From Eunapius fragilis (Eukaryota > Porifera > Demospongiae > Spongillida > Spongillidae): a stretch of DNA of 64,000 bases. Where the stretch lies: the NCBI GenBank assembly GCA_963681505.1, contig OY811975.1, positions 8,064,135-8,128,134 on the forward strand. The letters run 5' to 3'. Positions 11,301 to 22,030 of the stretch are shown here, piece by piece. The notes below the pieces were generated by a model that was not told the DNA's origin, did not search any database, and worked only from the letters and a program-made list of their open reading frames with translations. The translations under genes and the position numbers were made by a program. Position 1 is the first letter of the stretch; every line of letters begins with the position of its first letter.

Positions 11301-12943
11301 GCATTATACATGGGCCCCTTCTAGGAATCTGTGCTATTTATCTTTTGTGATATTACATGTAGATCTACTACTCTTTAAACCTACTTTTGTATATAAGCCC
11401 GGCAGGAATATTTATCCCTGCTTTATCCCTAAAGATAAAGATCAGGGCCCTGGAAATTTTATATAACAAAGGAAGGTAATAAATAGTACGTCCTATGTCT
11501 TTTTAAACCTCTCAATGGTACACACTCATATCTTCAGCGTTTATAGTGATTTGTGTCTGTATTAGTGTGTGAGTGTGTAAATGGATGCATGTAATGGAAT
11601 ATGGGACATGAGGCATGGTACGTCATGATGTGGCAGGTACGGTGAGACAGGAACAAATAGTCCAGTACATACAACACATTAACCCAGTACATACAACCAA
11701 TGGGGGGAGGGGTTGGGAGGGGGGCCTTCCTCTGAAAAAATTGTTGGGGCCTTTGCCCCCATGGCTCCCATGCTCCTATACCACGGTGTATAAAACACAC
11801 AATCCAGTTACACACGTGAAAAACACATCAGTCAGAATATAAATAGTTGGATAGTAAGCCAGTAAAAGCACTGTAACCAAAAAAAGTTCAAATAGACAAA
11901 GCTTATGAGTGAATCCATGTAGCACATAGCAATTTACAGGGTGTACAGCAAGGGGAAAGAATAGTGGAAAGAGTGTGTATAAGTGTGACGTGAGACGTGT
12001 GTATGTGTTGGTTCATGGGTGTGTGTGTGTGCCAGCCATGCAGATGAAATGAAAAACGGTGGGCGTTTAAAATATATGTGCCAGCAGAACGCAAATCCCG
12101 ACAATAAGGAAGGGTTACATGCGTTCCAGCCTAGCTGCGCTGCATGTGTCTTTAAATCGACCACGCCTCTCCCATAGCCTAGCTGATACACCGTGCACTA
12201 TATCTCATGGCTCTGACGTACTGTTATAGGTTGTGAGCCTATAAATGGCCACGCAATGAGTGGCACCCAAAGAGTATGACCGAATCGACAGGGACACATA
12301 TTGTTGTGCGCGCGTATCGGTACTGATAGTACGTACCGTGTTTTGTATGGTGATGGTAGCTGAATCCCACGCATTTTGATCGCTTAACGAATCTTGTTCG
12401 TTATAGAAGAGAACCACTGACGTTTGTAAGAACGTATATTAACGGTGGTACTTCAGTTGTACATGTAGTGGCATGGGCACGGGAGGTTATTGTATATTCA
12501 TGTCTCGGAGTAGCGGGAACCAGTTTGAAGTAGGTTAATGGCGCGAAATGAACGAGAAATGTGCAATTACTTTGCACAGCTGTATCTCCGTAACGGATCA
12601 AGTAAAAATTAACGAACAGGACAAATCGATAGGTACAGGACCCCTCTGCGTATAAACCGGATTTGAAGTTAATTGAGATGTCCAGCCGAAGGATATGGCC
12701 AGTTTGAACCCCAAGGGGTATCGGACGTTGCAACACTGGCACGAAGCTAATGCAAGAGCCCAAAATTTATTTTACCAGAGAGAAATGATGTAGTATGAAG
12801 TGTTGAAAATAGGAAGTCAATAGCATTTACGGTTCGGGAGATGTAGCGATTTCAAAGTGCATCATTTTTATAACTTTATATATATATAGCGATACGACAT
12901 TTTCTCAGACCCTGTCCCATATATATATATGTAAAGTTTTGGT
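10720..12943 (-). mobile_element. Right arm of the 8.2-kb inverted repeat (fold-back family)
   Basis: Reverse-complement partner of 4750-6867. It is effectively identical over about 11450-12763. It differs mainly in microsatellite length (TG tract 11205-11298) and by a roughly 50-bp segment around 11000-11030 absent from the left arm. It ends in the AT-rich CAGACCCTGTCCCATATATA terminus. Confidence 0.8.
11205..11298. repeat. (TG)n microsatellite
   Basis: Interrupted TG repeat, expanded relative to its mirror in the left arm. Confidence 0.9.
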
Positions 12944-14014
12944 CTTTAGAAAGTCACCCCGGCAGCCACGTTTGGAATTGAGTTAGTTTTTATATTTAAT
13001 ATAGTGTGGTGTAAATACTTTGACATAGAGCAACAAAAGGGAAGGGGCGTTTTGGGTTTTACAGTCTTTTGGCACTGTTTAATTCCTCCTTGTACATGGT
13101 GGAACCATGAAGTTAGCTATTTCATTGTAGTCTGTAAAAGCAAACAACCATATACAGTGGTCTCGTTGTGTTGTTCATTTTTGGGGCGGATATCCATGTA
13201 CTGTGCATACGAGACACGCATCCTACAAGTCTGACCCTTGCCCACTAGCACATGTGACTCAGTGAACAGATATAGTACCTATATTTTTGGCGTTCTTGTA
13301 CATGTGTTTCTGATGCTGCCTCTTGTGCTCATGTCACAACTGCATGCATGAGGATATCGTGGAATGGGTGGTACTACAGAAATAACAGAAATGCATAGGG
13401 TGGTGAGGGAAAGCCACATGCAGCAAATCTAAAGATTGCTGAGACAATGCAAAATGCGGATTCTTGAAGCATTAATTAGTGCATTTGGTTATTCAGCAGA
13501 ATCCTATTTTATGGTTTTTGAATATGACACTTGATTACTAAATGCAACAATGAAAGATTAAAGGATAAGAAGAAAAACATTTATAAATCTTTTTTTTTTA
13601 ATTCTGCACTCAACAATTCCATTAAATGTACAAATGTAATTTTTTTTTACAGCTTTCGGTCTGCTCATTTCAGGATATGGGCTGTGTTACTCGGAGGAAG
13701 TTTCATTTCTTTTAACGCGAATAATATGTTCTAATAAGATTTTAATTTTTTTTTGTATATTTCACTAAAGGTACAGAATGAAAGAAACACAAAGTTCAAT
13801 ACATTATAATTACACTGCATCTAAATCTAAACCAGCACAACCCATGACAGATGCTGCATTGCCTCTTTACGCTCCATATGACCATGTTTTTCAAACATTG
13901 AACACTGTTAGGTCATCATGCGCTGTCATCATATTACGGCAGTATACTTACAGGACCATTGAAGAAGGAAAGGGCCGGTAGCATCCAGTTTTATATGCAT
14001 AATTTTAAAAAGAT
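12944..14014. other. Intergenic region upstream of the PGAP4-like gene
   Basis: AT-rich, with no recognised protein or RNA gene. Short open frames (13004-13234, 13531-13734, 13778-13981) lack conserved motifs and have unremarkable composition. Confidence 0.4.
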
Positions 14015-14023
14015 ACCGGAAAT
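14015..14023 (+). promoter_or_regulatory. Possible ETS-type site
   Basis: ACCGGAAAT matches the ETS core (CCGGAA) and lies about 104 bp before the start codon of the PGAP4-like gene. It is a short motif and could be chance. Confidence 0.2.
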
Positions 14024-14126
14024 GTGTAACCTTTAAAAAGTATACCCGGACCCACCCCCAACAATAACCGCCTCATTTAAAACAGACGACTCCTGATAAG
14101 GAAGCGGTGTCAGGAGCGACGCCGAA

Positions 14127-17100
14127 ATGCTCCTTCGTTCGTTCAGACTGCTGGCCCGGAAGCACAGGGTTTGGCTACTTCTGGTTATATGTGCGGCCGC
14201 ATTCGGGATAACGATGTACAACGTTGTGCGGAACGCACCCGGGCCAGACGGTGGCTTGGACTGGACGCTACCGGCCCTTCCCGTCAAAGATCCTGTAACT
14301 ATACTGCCGAAACATGACGACGTGACGACAGACGTTACTACGGACGTAACTACGCTGATTTCCTCGACATATCCAACTGGTGAGTTTTTTTTTTTACGGG
14401 CATAGTGTAACTTGTGAAAGGGGGGAAGGGGGGGGGGGGGGGGGGGGGGTGCCGACTGAGACATGAGTCACATTAGGGTTACCCAGCAGTCACGTGCATG
14501 TTAGGCCCTACAGGCTTTCACATGTGCACGTTAGTGTGACGACATGCTTTTTTTTTTTTTGCTTCTCTGTTGCTACAAACTAAAAGGCAGAGTGGGGTCA
14601 AAGACTCCCAGGATGGTGGTGGGAATCCTGAGTGCACTGAGAAAGCCTCCAACTGTGCTCAGCGTCGCGGCCGGACTGGTACGGAACGTGGACCGTTCAA
14701 TCTACGAGTTTCTGGTGTGGCAGGCCTTCTCAGCATCTCGTGACCACCAGACGAAGGACCTGCTGGAGAAGCTTGGCTTCACCGTGTTCACGCAGCAGGC
14801 CTTGTACCCCGAGCTGGAAGATGGACACCTTCAGTACACCCTGGGGGACACCAAGGAGAGGATGCTTTGGAGAGCCGGGCATGGTGAGGGCGTGTGTGGG
14901 TGTGTTGTGTGTGTGTGGTGTCTGTGTGGTGTGGGTGTGGTGTGTGTGTGTGTGTGCCTTGATGCGTTGGAGAGAGTGTGCACCAATTGGGGGTGTGGGG
15001 GTATGGAGCAAGAGCAGACAGGCATGGTTCAGTAATATTATTGGATGTTTGTCCTTTGTACCCCAGAACCACACCTATTGGCACCCATCTCTGAAGAGGG
15101 TGTGTCCACGGGAGGGAGTAAGGGTTGTGTGAGGGAGGTGGGAGTGAGAGGGTGTAGGGAGCGAGGGTATAGAGTTATGGACTTGGTGGAATATGGGTGA
15201 GGGAGGAGGGGAGGGGGAGGGGGAGGGGGAGGGGGAGAGGGAGAACGTCATGATGAGGAGATATGATTTATTAGCATAGCTATGTGGTCCCCAGGTCATG
15301 TGTATCTTTACAGCCAGCTCGCACACCATACACGCACACATGCAGTAGGTTTGTCCATTCTCTTGTGAATGTATGAGGTATTAGGTTGACCCCACTTCCT
15401 TGTTTTTATACCTCTTCTCTCACCTACATCCCTCCTTTTACCCCACCTCCTCCCCCTTCCATTTACCCCACTTCCTCCCCCCTTCCTTTTACTCCACTTC
15501 CTGCCCTTCCTTTACCCCTCTTCCTCCTCCCCTATCCTTTTTACCCGCCTCCTCTCCCTTCTTTTTACCCACCTCCTCCCCCATCCTTTACCCCACTTCC
15601 TCCTCCCCTTTCCTTTTTACCCGCCTCCTCCCCCTTCCTTTTACCCCCACTTCCTCCTCCCCTTTCCTTTTTACCCACCCCCTCCCCCTTCCTTATACCC
15701 ACCTCCTCCTCCCCCTTCCTTATACCCCCAGTCTTAGACTATGCTAACCTCCTGGAGAAGTGCCTTCAGTATGGTGCAGAGTTCATTGTGGTACTGGAGG
15801 ATGACATGATGCCGGCGTACCGCGCTCTGGACAAGGTCTACGAGAGCCTCAAGAGCCTCAGGACACCCGTCACCAACCTCGGGTACATGGCATTCTTCTC
15901 CGTGGCCCCGTTCCGTTCCAAGGGGATGGAGAGGATAAACGGTAACCTGGGTTACGAGGGGGCGTGCGTCCTGGCGTTCCCCTCGTGGGTGGTGCCCGGG
16001 CTCATCAAGCACCTGAGGGAGAGCGTGTACCTGAAGCCTGTGGACCTGCTGGTGGCCGCATACATGGAGAAGACACTCCAGGTGGACGTGTACGAGAGGG
16101 TGCCACACCTCTTCCAGCACAACAGCAAGAGGTCCAGCTATGCTGCCACTGTAAGTGGCATCTCTTGTCTCTTGTTGGTTGTTCTAATATGGTTTGCCAA
16201 TGTTTGCTCGTACTTACAGTTTAATTGCTAATAGTTAGAAGTTAGGTTTGTGACGTACAGTATCAGAACTTGTGGTTCCATTTAGGACCGATGCAGTGTA
16301 ATGTATGTCGGTAAAACATGACACATGTCGAGACTTCAGGCAAACCGTGAATCACACTGGCACTTTGTCACTGTTGTCACTATTGAATAGATACATTATG
16401 ATGCAACTACACACTTTTACAGAACAAAAGTGCACATGCTTATTTCTCATGTTCCATGTACGTCAACTTGGGCTGCGTGGTGGGTGGGTGTGGGCCTGCA
16501 ATGCAATATTTACATGTAGATAATCCCAAAGTTCACATATGGGTAACAACGGGTGACACGAATCCCCTATCCTGTCTAACTAAGAGTGTGTAATAAAACT
16601 ATTGTCCGTATATGTGAACTGTCCTCTGTCTCCATCTCCCCCTCTCTCTCTCTCTTGCCTACTCTCTCTCCTCTCCCTCTCCCCTCCCCTCACTTCCTCT
16701 CCCTCCCTCCTAAAACAGGACCAAGCCAAGAGGGACACGGAGCACCTCCGCAGCATCTTCTTTGTGTACGACGAGACCAACACCAGCCTCCTCTACCGCC
16801 CATCCCGGGGCGGGGACGGCTACGTAGGGTGCTACGCGGACAGCCCAGACTTCAGCGACCTCAGCGGCAAGTTCAAGTCCGTGAGCGGGAACGTGGTGGA
16901 GGAGTGCAGGGGTCACTGCCGGGCTTACCTCTACTTCGGGCTCCAGCGGGAGGCTCGCGAGACCGTCTGCTACTGCGGGAATGAATTTGGCTTCTACGGC
17001 GAGGCCCCCGAGAGCGATTGCGGCGCGTGCGGCTCTAGCGGCAGGTGCGGGCGCGCGTCGAGGAACGCGTTGTACAGGACGGAGGCGTTTACGGCTTCCC

Positions 17101-17378
17101 TGGTGGGCTGCTACAAGGACAATGCCCAGTCCCGCGACCTGGACGTCGCCTTGCATAATGGACACACCCCATTCTCCTGCGCCCACCAGTGCGCGACCTA
17201 CAGGTACTTTGGGATACAGTTTGGAGGAGAGTGCTTCTGCGGGAACGCGTACGGTCGCTACGGTGGCGCGGAGGATAGCCTCTGCGGGATGCCGTGCGGG
17301 AGGGACATGAGGCTACCCTGCGGTGGGCCACTGGTGAACTTGGTGTTCCAATCTACAACTACTGTTAGAGCAGTCTGA
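14127..17378 (+). CDS. PGAP4-like glycosyltransferase with two WSC domains (4 exons)
   Basis: The exons are 14127-14379, 14587-14883, 15732-16150 and 16719-17378. All junctions are GT-AG and keep frame, giving 1,629 nt or 542 aa. Residues about 14-33 form one N-terminal membrane span (WLLLVICAAAFGITMYNVV), so this is a Golgi/ER type II protein. An acidic threonine-rich stem (DVTT repeated) follows. The catalytic region holds MVVGILSALRKPP and the metal-binding FIVVLEDDMMP motif, then YEGACVLAFPSWVVP and DLLVAAYMEKTLQVDVYERV. That order matches PGAP4/TMEM246 (GT109), which adds GalNAc to GPI anchors. Exon 4 encodes two cysteine-rich WSC modules (VGCYADS...YFGLQ...CYCGNEFG and VGCYKDN...YFGIQ...CFCGNAYG), likely carbohydrate-binding. 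Unlike vertebrate PGAP4 I see no paired internal membrane spans, so the substrate may differ. Its exons are clearly GC-richer than the flanks. Confidence 0.85.
14428..14449. repeat. Poly-G run in intron 1 of the PGAP4-like gene
   Basis: Twenty-two consecutive G, preceded by GGGGGAA, on the coding strand about 50 nt after the exon 1 donor. Length in the assembly may be unreliable. Confidence 0.9.
14889..14962. repeat. GT-rich microsatellite in intron 2
   Basis: Degenerate (TG)n/(GTGTGG)n immediately after the exon 2 donor at 14884. Confidence 0.85.
15188..15243. repeat. Purine tract (GGGGGA)n in intron 2
   Basis: GGGAGGAGGGGAGGGGGAGG-type purine-only stretch on the coding strand. It is complementary in composition to the pyrimidine minisatellite that follows at 15386-15730 and has G-quadruplex potential. 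Confidence 0.85.
15386..15730. repeat. Pyrimidine minisatellite leading into the exon 3 acceptor
   Basis: Degenerate tandem units of CCTCCTCCCCCTTCCTTTTT followed by ACCC, almost purely C and T. They run directly into the splice acceptor CCCCCAG at 15731. In effect, the polypyrimidine tract of this acceptor has expanded to about 340 nt. Confidence 0.9.
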
Positions 17379-17739
17379 TTATGTGACTGTGTGTGAGTGC
17401 GTGTGTGTATATGTTCTAAAACAAGCGATTTATACTCAGTTCTCACAGGCGTACGTGCGTTTTGCCCAGTTTATTGGTCCAGACCTGTAGTTCATCCCAT
17501 GCAATTTCAGTTGGATTGAATCATAGGTATTGTTTGATGAAGATGTATATTGCATCTCCGTTATAACGTTATGCGTCTCTTTAATTATTTCACCACCCAT
17601 ATATGACATCAAGTTATATTGAATGTGATCAATGCTGCCATTTGACTAACGATCAGTGTACATGTATATACAGGGGTTTTGCGAGAGAGCGCAGCGCTTT
17701 TTAATGAATATGATTTCTTAATAGGATTGTCAGTCTAAT

Positions 17740-17860
17740 TGAATTTATGCATGCGCATGTACAATAACCACTCTTAGTCAAATACGAACAGCATTGTTAC
17801 AATTACCTTATCTTTAGCAGATCAAAAGATAAAAATCAAATAGCTTGCAATTAACAAAAC
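17740..17860. repeat. Dispersed repeat, copy 1
   Basis: Aligns by eye with 28190-28330 in the same orientation; shared blocks are ATGTACAATAACCAC, TTAGTCAAATA, GATAAAAATCAAA and TAGCTTGCAAT. Origin unknown. Confidence 0.55.
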
Positions 17861-18203
17861 AATATAATGTACGACAACTTTTAATTCAGTGATAATATAT
17901 AGAGGGATTGCAAACTAATCACATGCTCCATAGACTTAGGCAATTTTAACACGCGCGATGCTCGCGCGTGTCAATCACACCTAAGTAGACCAAAAAAGGG
18001 GGCGGATTTTGTACTTTGAATACAGTTCTAGAATGCTACAAGGTAACCAACTATCCTTTTTTTAAAAAAAACAGGCAGCTTATAGATAATCCATTTAATC
18101 ACTGCTAGATTTGGTATAATCTAATACTATAATTTCCATCGTACGTACGTACGTCCGTACGTACGTACGTCCGCGTAACTCATTTATATACTCGGCCTAG
18201 CGC

Positions 18204-18245
18204 CTATTGGTTGCTAGGTATGTACGCGTACCTAGCTACCAATAG
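18204..18245. repeat. Hairpin, 17-bp arms, 8-nt loop
   Basis: CTATTGGTTGCTAGGTA (18204-18220) pairs with TACCTAGCTACCAATAG (18229-18245) with one mismatch. No U-run follows, so it is not a terminator; it may be a MITE tip. Confidence 0.6.
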
Positions 18246-18701
18246 AAACGACCACCTCCCACACAAAAGGCGGTCGCAATGACAGCTGGTTTCCACTTCA
18301 CATTTAATATCTAAAAAAATTTCAATATTTCTTGAATTCAAAGTTTGGGGGGAAGAATAAATGCTATTGTGGTTCACTCTCAAGTCTCATCGTATACAGG
18401 CCGAGACCATGTAATTACTACCTGACATAATTGCGTGGGCATGTATAGAGGTTGCGTAGTAACCATATGTTAGAACAGGTGATAGATTATATATGCAACA
18501 TTTAGTAAAACAGCCGGTAAAAAAAGAGGAGCTAGGAGGTAGACCAATTGTTCATCTGGCAAATGAATAGTGAGACGAATAACAGCGAGACGAATAATCA
18601 ACCGTGATTTTTCACGGGGACACGCTAGTTTTTAATAATTGACGGCGAACAAAAATCAGCTATTTTGTAACTTGTGGGGGAGAATCCGCGCTGATCTAGA
18701 C

Positions 18702-19005
18702 CAGGGGCGGACACAGAAATTTTGGAAGGGGGGGGGGGGGGGGGGGGGGGGGGCCGGGGGGAGTGTCCGACATGAATAATCAACAGGGGGAGGGTGCGAC
18801 CCTCCCGCCCGAAGCGCGGAAGCTTTTGGGGGTCCCCGCACTTGTGCACTGGATGATACGCTATATCACGTTGGGGTGTTGTTAATTGCTTTCGTTAATA
18901 GTATGATACTTAATTTTATTCATCATCAGATCTGAGGGGGTGGGGGGGTCCGGACACCACTGACTTCCCCCCCCCCCCCCCCCCCCCCCCCCGTATCCGC
19001 CACTG
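18702..19005. mobile_element. hAT-like MITE with long G and C runs
   Basis: The left end is CAGGGGCGGACACAG and the right end GTATCCGCCACTG, the same terminal type as at 514 and 21834. A G-run of about 36 follows the left end and a C-run of about 27 precedes the right end. The flanking octamers (ATCTAGAC and TAAACGAG) do not match, so the insertion is old or chimaeric. Confidence 0.65.
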
Positions 19006-19756
19006 TAAACGAGCTGTTATCGTCTTGTTTGGTTACTTCATATCCTATTGTGTGCCCATCGCTTTAGTTAGGCGCATAGTGTCTTTGTAACCCTCACACT
19101 CACATTTCCTGGTAGCCACGCCGTTGTGTTACGGAACCGACTGGTTTTGGTATTTAATTTTGACAGTGCAGTGTTGGTTGTGTGCCCATCGCATGTTTTT
19201 AAAGGGCCAACGTGTTCCATTTCTTTAGTGAATTTCTGCAAAAGTGATGGGTGGAAGAAAGTTTAAAAGTCGGAACGTTAATGCTATTGTCCGGGAGTCC
19301 CCCGCGGGCCGGGCACGTTTGTCCACCCATAGATAGCATAATAAATGGATTGGAAACGATAAAGATTACGGATTTCATGCGCATTTCGATTTCCGTAAAC
19401 TATTTGACCTCCAGGTTTCTTGTAGATGTCTACAGGTATCGTTCGGAGTGCTATTGCTTCGGTCCTGGAAGTTGAAGGACCCCGTTTAAACACGTCACGC
19501 CGCGTGTGAAGCTGGCCAAAGAAACTTCATGGGCTTCGGGCCCACAAACGAGCCGGTTCATCAATCAATTTACTTCCAGTAGAAGAAGCTGCGACACAAA
19601 TGACAATTTATAGATGCAATACTAACAATTCTAGAATGATTATAGATCAGTTTAAAATAGCTTATAGTTTATGAAGTACCAATGCTTCGTGAGTAAAATC
19701 CCACAAAAAGTGATCACTTGTAGTACAGAAAACACCTATTTTTGAATGTAACTTCG
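19006..19756. other. Non-coding stretch
   Basis: No gene recognised. GTGTGCCCATCGC occurs twice (about 19050 and 19180), suggesting an old repeat. The GC-rich block at 19290-19330 (CCCCGCGGGCCGGGCACG) stands out but has no assigned role. Confidence 0.35.
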
Positions 19757-20030
19757 TAGTCTCGTCCCCAGACCCAGATTCCCAACAGCTGCGGGTGGAT
19801 TACATCACCGCTACGTGGAAAGTGGGAAGAACGACGCACTTGTTCCAAGCGTCCTTCAATGTTTATGTCCAAAAATAGTACGGCAATCTTAATCTCGCAT
19901 AATTAGACCGCAATAAGCGCTATCATTTCCGCATGATATTACTACGCGTGTTATCTATCGTTGCAAGACATGCTTTTGGCCGTGCTGCTTCGGAGGACTG
20001 GGTGTGCTCTCCTCTCCCTTTTTCCGGCAG

Positions 20031-20297
20031 GGTATTATAGAACTAGCTTGTAAGCAAGGCAAAAACTCCGATGAAGTGAAAGTGTTCTCGGAAGGTTACG
20101 CCTGTATTAGCTGTTTTCGAGCAGTCAGCAGATATGTAATGCAAATATCAGCTTGTGAACAAGCTTTCTGTATCACAGCCCGTGGAAGTGTTTGGAGAAG
20201 ACAGCTGAAACAGTGCATGTGTCACTTTAACTCTTTGCAACGTACTCCTCCAAGTGAAATAACGAACAGCTCCATGACAACATTTTATTACCTATAG
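20031..20297 (+). pseudogene. Transposon protein fragment with GYxCxxCF motif
   Basis: After a good acceptor-like tract (CCCTTTTTCCGGCAG, ending at 20030) the frame reads GIIELACKQGKNSDEVKVFS, EGYACISCFRAVSRYVMQIS and ACEQAFCITAR, ending with a stop at 20295-20297. The FSxGYxCxxCFxxVxxY core is shared with the fragment at 968-1216. A zinc-binding role is inferred from cysteine spacing only. No transposase catalytic region remains. Confidence 0.45.
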
Positions 20298-20313
20298 CTA
20301 TGCATAACCCACA

Positions 20314-20319
<6 letters not shown>

Positions 20320-20391
<72 letters not shown>

Positions 20392-20402
20392 CACACACAC
20401 AC
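20320..20402. repeat. (CA)n microsatellite
   Basis: CA repeat with three single-base interruptions, inside the second long-TIR element. Confidence 0.95.
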
Positions 20403-20854
20403 AGTTAAGGCTGCACACATATTTTGCCTACACACAACCTTTTCCTCCTGTGATTCCTTATATCCATATCAGGCTCAGGGACTGGTGTTATCCCTTCATG
20501 TGAAGCGGCTGACTATATAGGATTACAGGATGGCACACTATGCTTATGACCATAGCAGCATAACACACACTAGTTACCATCTCGCTTAATACATGCACCT
20601 TTCTCTCATAGGTTCCATCTGCTTCACTGCTCGCTTGGAAAGCTGTAAACGTTTCTTAATTCAGTCCATAGAGGGTTGTGAGAGGCAGTGTGAATTCCTT
20701 GGGTGTGGCCAGTCCATAGGTCTGCTGAGATCGCTCCAGTTCCGGGCATTCCTCAGGGGAAAAAATGACCATGTATCGTATAAACCAGTCACATGGGTGC
20801 AAACCACTCACATGTGACCATTTATATGGTGCAAAGTATGGCACCGAAGGCACC

Positions 20855-21135
20855 CTTCTCCACGTTGTGCGCCCACAATGGCACCCTCTCCACGTTCTGT
20901 GCCCACAATGGCATCCTTGTCCACGTTGTGCGCCCACAATGGCATCCTTGTCCATGTTGTGCGCCCACAATGGCTGTCCACGTTGTACGCCCACAATGGC
21001 TGTCCACGTTGTGCGCCCACAATGGCATCCTTGTCCACGTTGTGCGCCCACAATGGCTGTCCACGTTGTGCGCCCACAATGGCATCCTTGTCCACGTTGT
21101 TCGCCCACAATGGCGCCCTTGTCCCTGTTGTGCGC
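20855..21135. repeat. Minisatellite, 30-31-bp and 26-bp units
   Basis: About nine copies of CCACGTTGTGCGCCCACAAT followed by GGCATCCTTGT. Some units are shortened to 26 bp by loss within GGC(ATCCTT)GT. It lies just inside the right terminal repeat region of the second long-TIR element, as minisatellites do in the first. Confidence 0.95.
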
Positions 21136-21429
21136 CAGCCTAGCTCATCCTAGCCTTTGAACCGCACGCAAAAAAATCCTCCTCAATACGTGTATCTTGC
21201 TCGCACATTCCCACTTCGATGTCTAATTGAACCACACCTTCCACTTGAAATCAGGTAATCAGCAACTTGCATGCATTGTTTAGGGTACGTCAGCGTCATT
21301 ACGTAATACACATTCGTCTCAATGTTTTGGGACGCTCTGCGTCATTCTTTTTTCCCAGACCCACTTTCCACGTAGCGGTGATGTAATCCACCCGCAGCTG
21401 TTGGGAATCTGGGTCTGGGGACGAGACTA

Positions 21430-21833
21430 GTAACCGTATGCGAAGGCTTTCAAGACTTATTAAAAATACCACAGGGCAATACGTCTTGTGCAGCAGCAAG
21501 TAGTAGGCCATAAAAAATCTAGCAGAGGTGTTACATTCAATGAGGAAAAGTACACAACCAAAACTCGGCCCAACTATGGCCTTCTCTCCTATACCTTATG
21601 TAGAACTACAATACAACACACGTACCTTCCATTTGTAGTGCCAGAAAAGCTATCTGAAGTATTAGTAAGTTTGGAAACACGAAAAAAAACTCACCTGACA
21701 AAGACTCCAAGGAATTTCAAGTAAATGGTTTGGCCACATTGTACAAGTTCTTATCTGTTTGGGTCGACGCTTTGAAATTCTAACCTGTTTGGCTGTTCTT
21801 GTAGCAGCTCGTCTCAGCTGAACCACCCGGTAA
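21430..21833. other. Non-coding or unassigned stretch
   Basis: An open frame at 21488-21724 encodes a lysine/threonine-rich 78-aa peptide with no motif I recognise. It may be an old element fragment. Confidence 0.3.
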
Positions 21834-22030
21834 CAGGGGCGGATCCAGAATTTTTTTGCGAGGGGGGGGGGGGGGGGGGGGGGGGGCAAAGGGGAGGGGC
21901 GTTAATAATCATGGTTTAGGCGTGGCTACGAAATACTGTAGGGCCAACAATTTTAAATGGGTGAAAATTTTGGAATGCGGGCATTTGGAACGGGGTAATT
22001 ATTGGAACTACGCAAAGGTTTGGAACGAAT

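Larger units (their letters stand above)
17379..18701. other. Intergenic region with short repeats
   Basis: No gene recognised. Bases 17740-17860 share a dispersed repeat with 28190-28330 (GTACAATAACCAC; TTTAGCAG; AGCTTGCAAT). Bases 18141-18172 are a GTAC-rich tract (CGTACGTACGTACGTCC twice). Confidence 0.5.
19757..21429. mobile_element. Second long-TIR transposon (TAGTCTCGTCCCC ends), decayed
   Basis: The inverted ends 19757-19826 and 21360-21429 are identical over 70 bp (TAGTCTCGTCCCCAGACCCA onwards). The right arm then has a short insertion before homology resumes with AAGAA-GACGC. Ends and internal cysteine motif relate it to the element at 768-3556. It contains one coding fragment, a CA microsatellite and a minisatellite. 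No target duplication is clear; GTAAC occurs near both ends. Confidence 0.75.

Noticed and set aside
14730-15132. Histidine/threonine-rich and cysteine-rich frames overlapping exon 2 and intron 2
   Set aside because: Shadow frames of the GT-rich microsatellite and of the real exon.
15386-15731. Long proline/serine-rich N-terminal extension joined to exon 3 of the PGAP4-like gene
   Set aside because: It is the pyrimidine minisatellite of the intron; a good acceptor at 15730-15731 gives the phase needed to join exon 2.
18141-18172. GTAC tract as a regulatory operator
   Set aside because: A simple short tandem repeat far from any supported start site.
20656-21160. Open frames across the 20.8-21.1 kb array
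   Set aside because: All derive from the 30-31-bp minisatellite.
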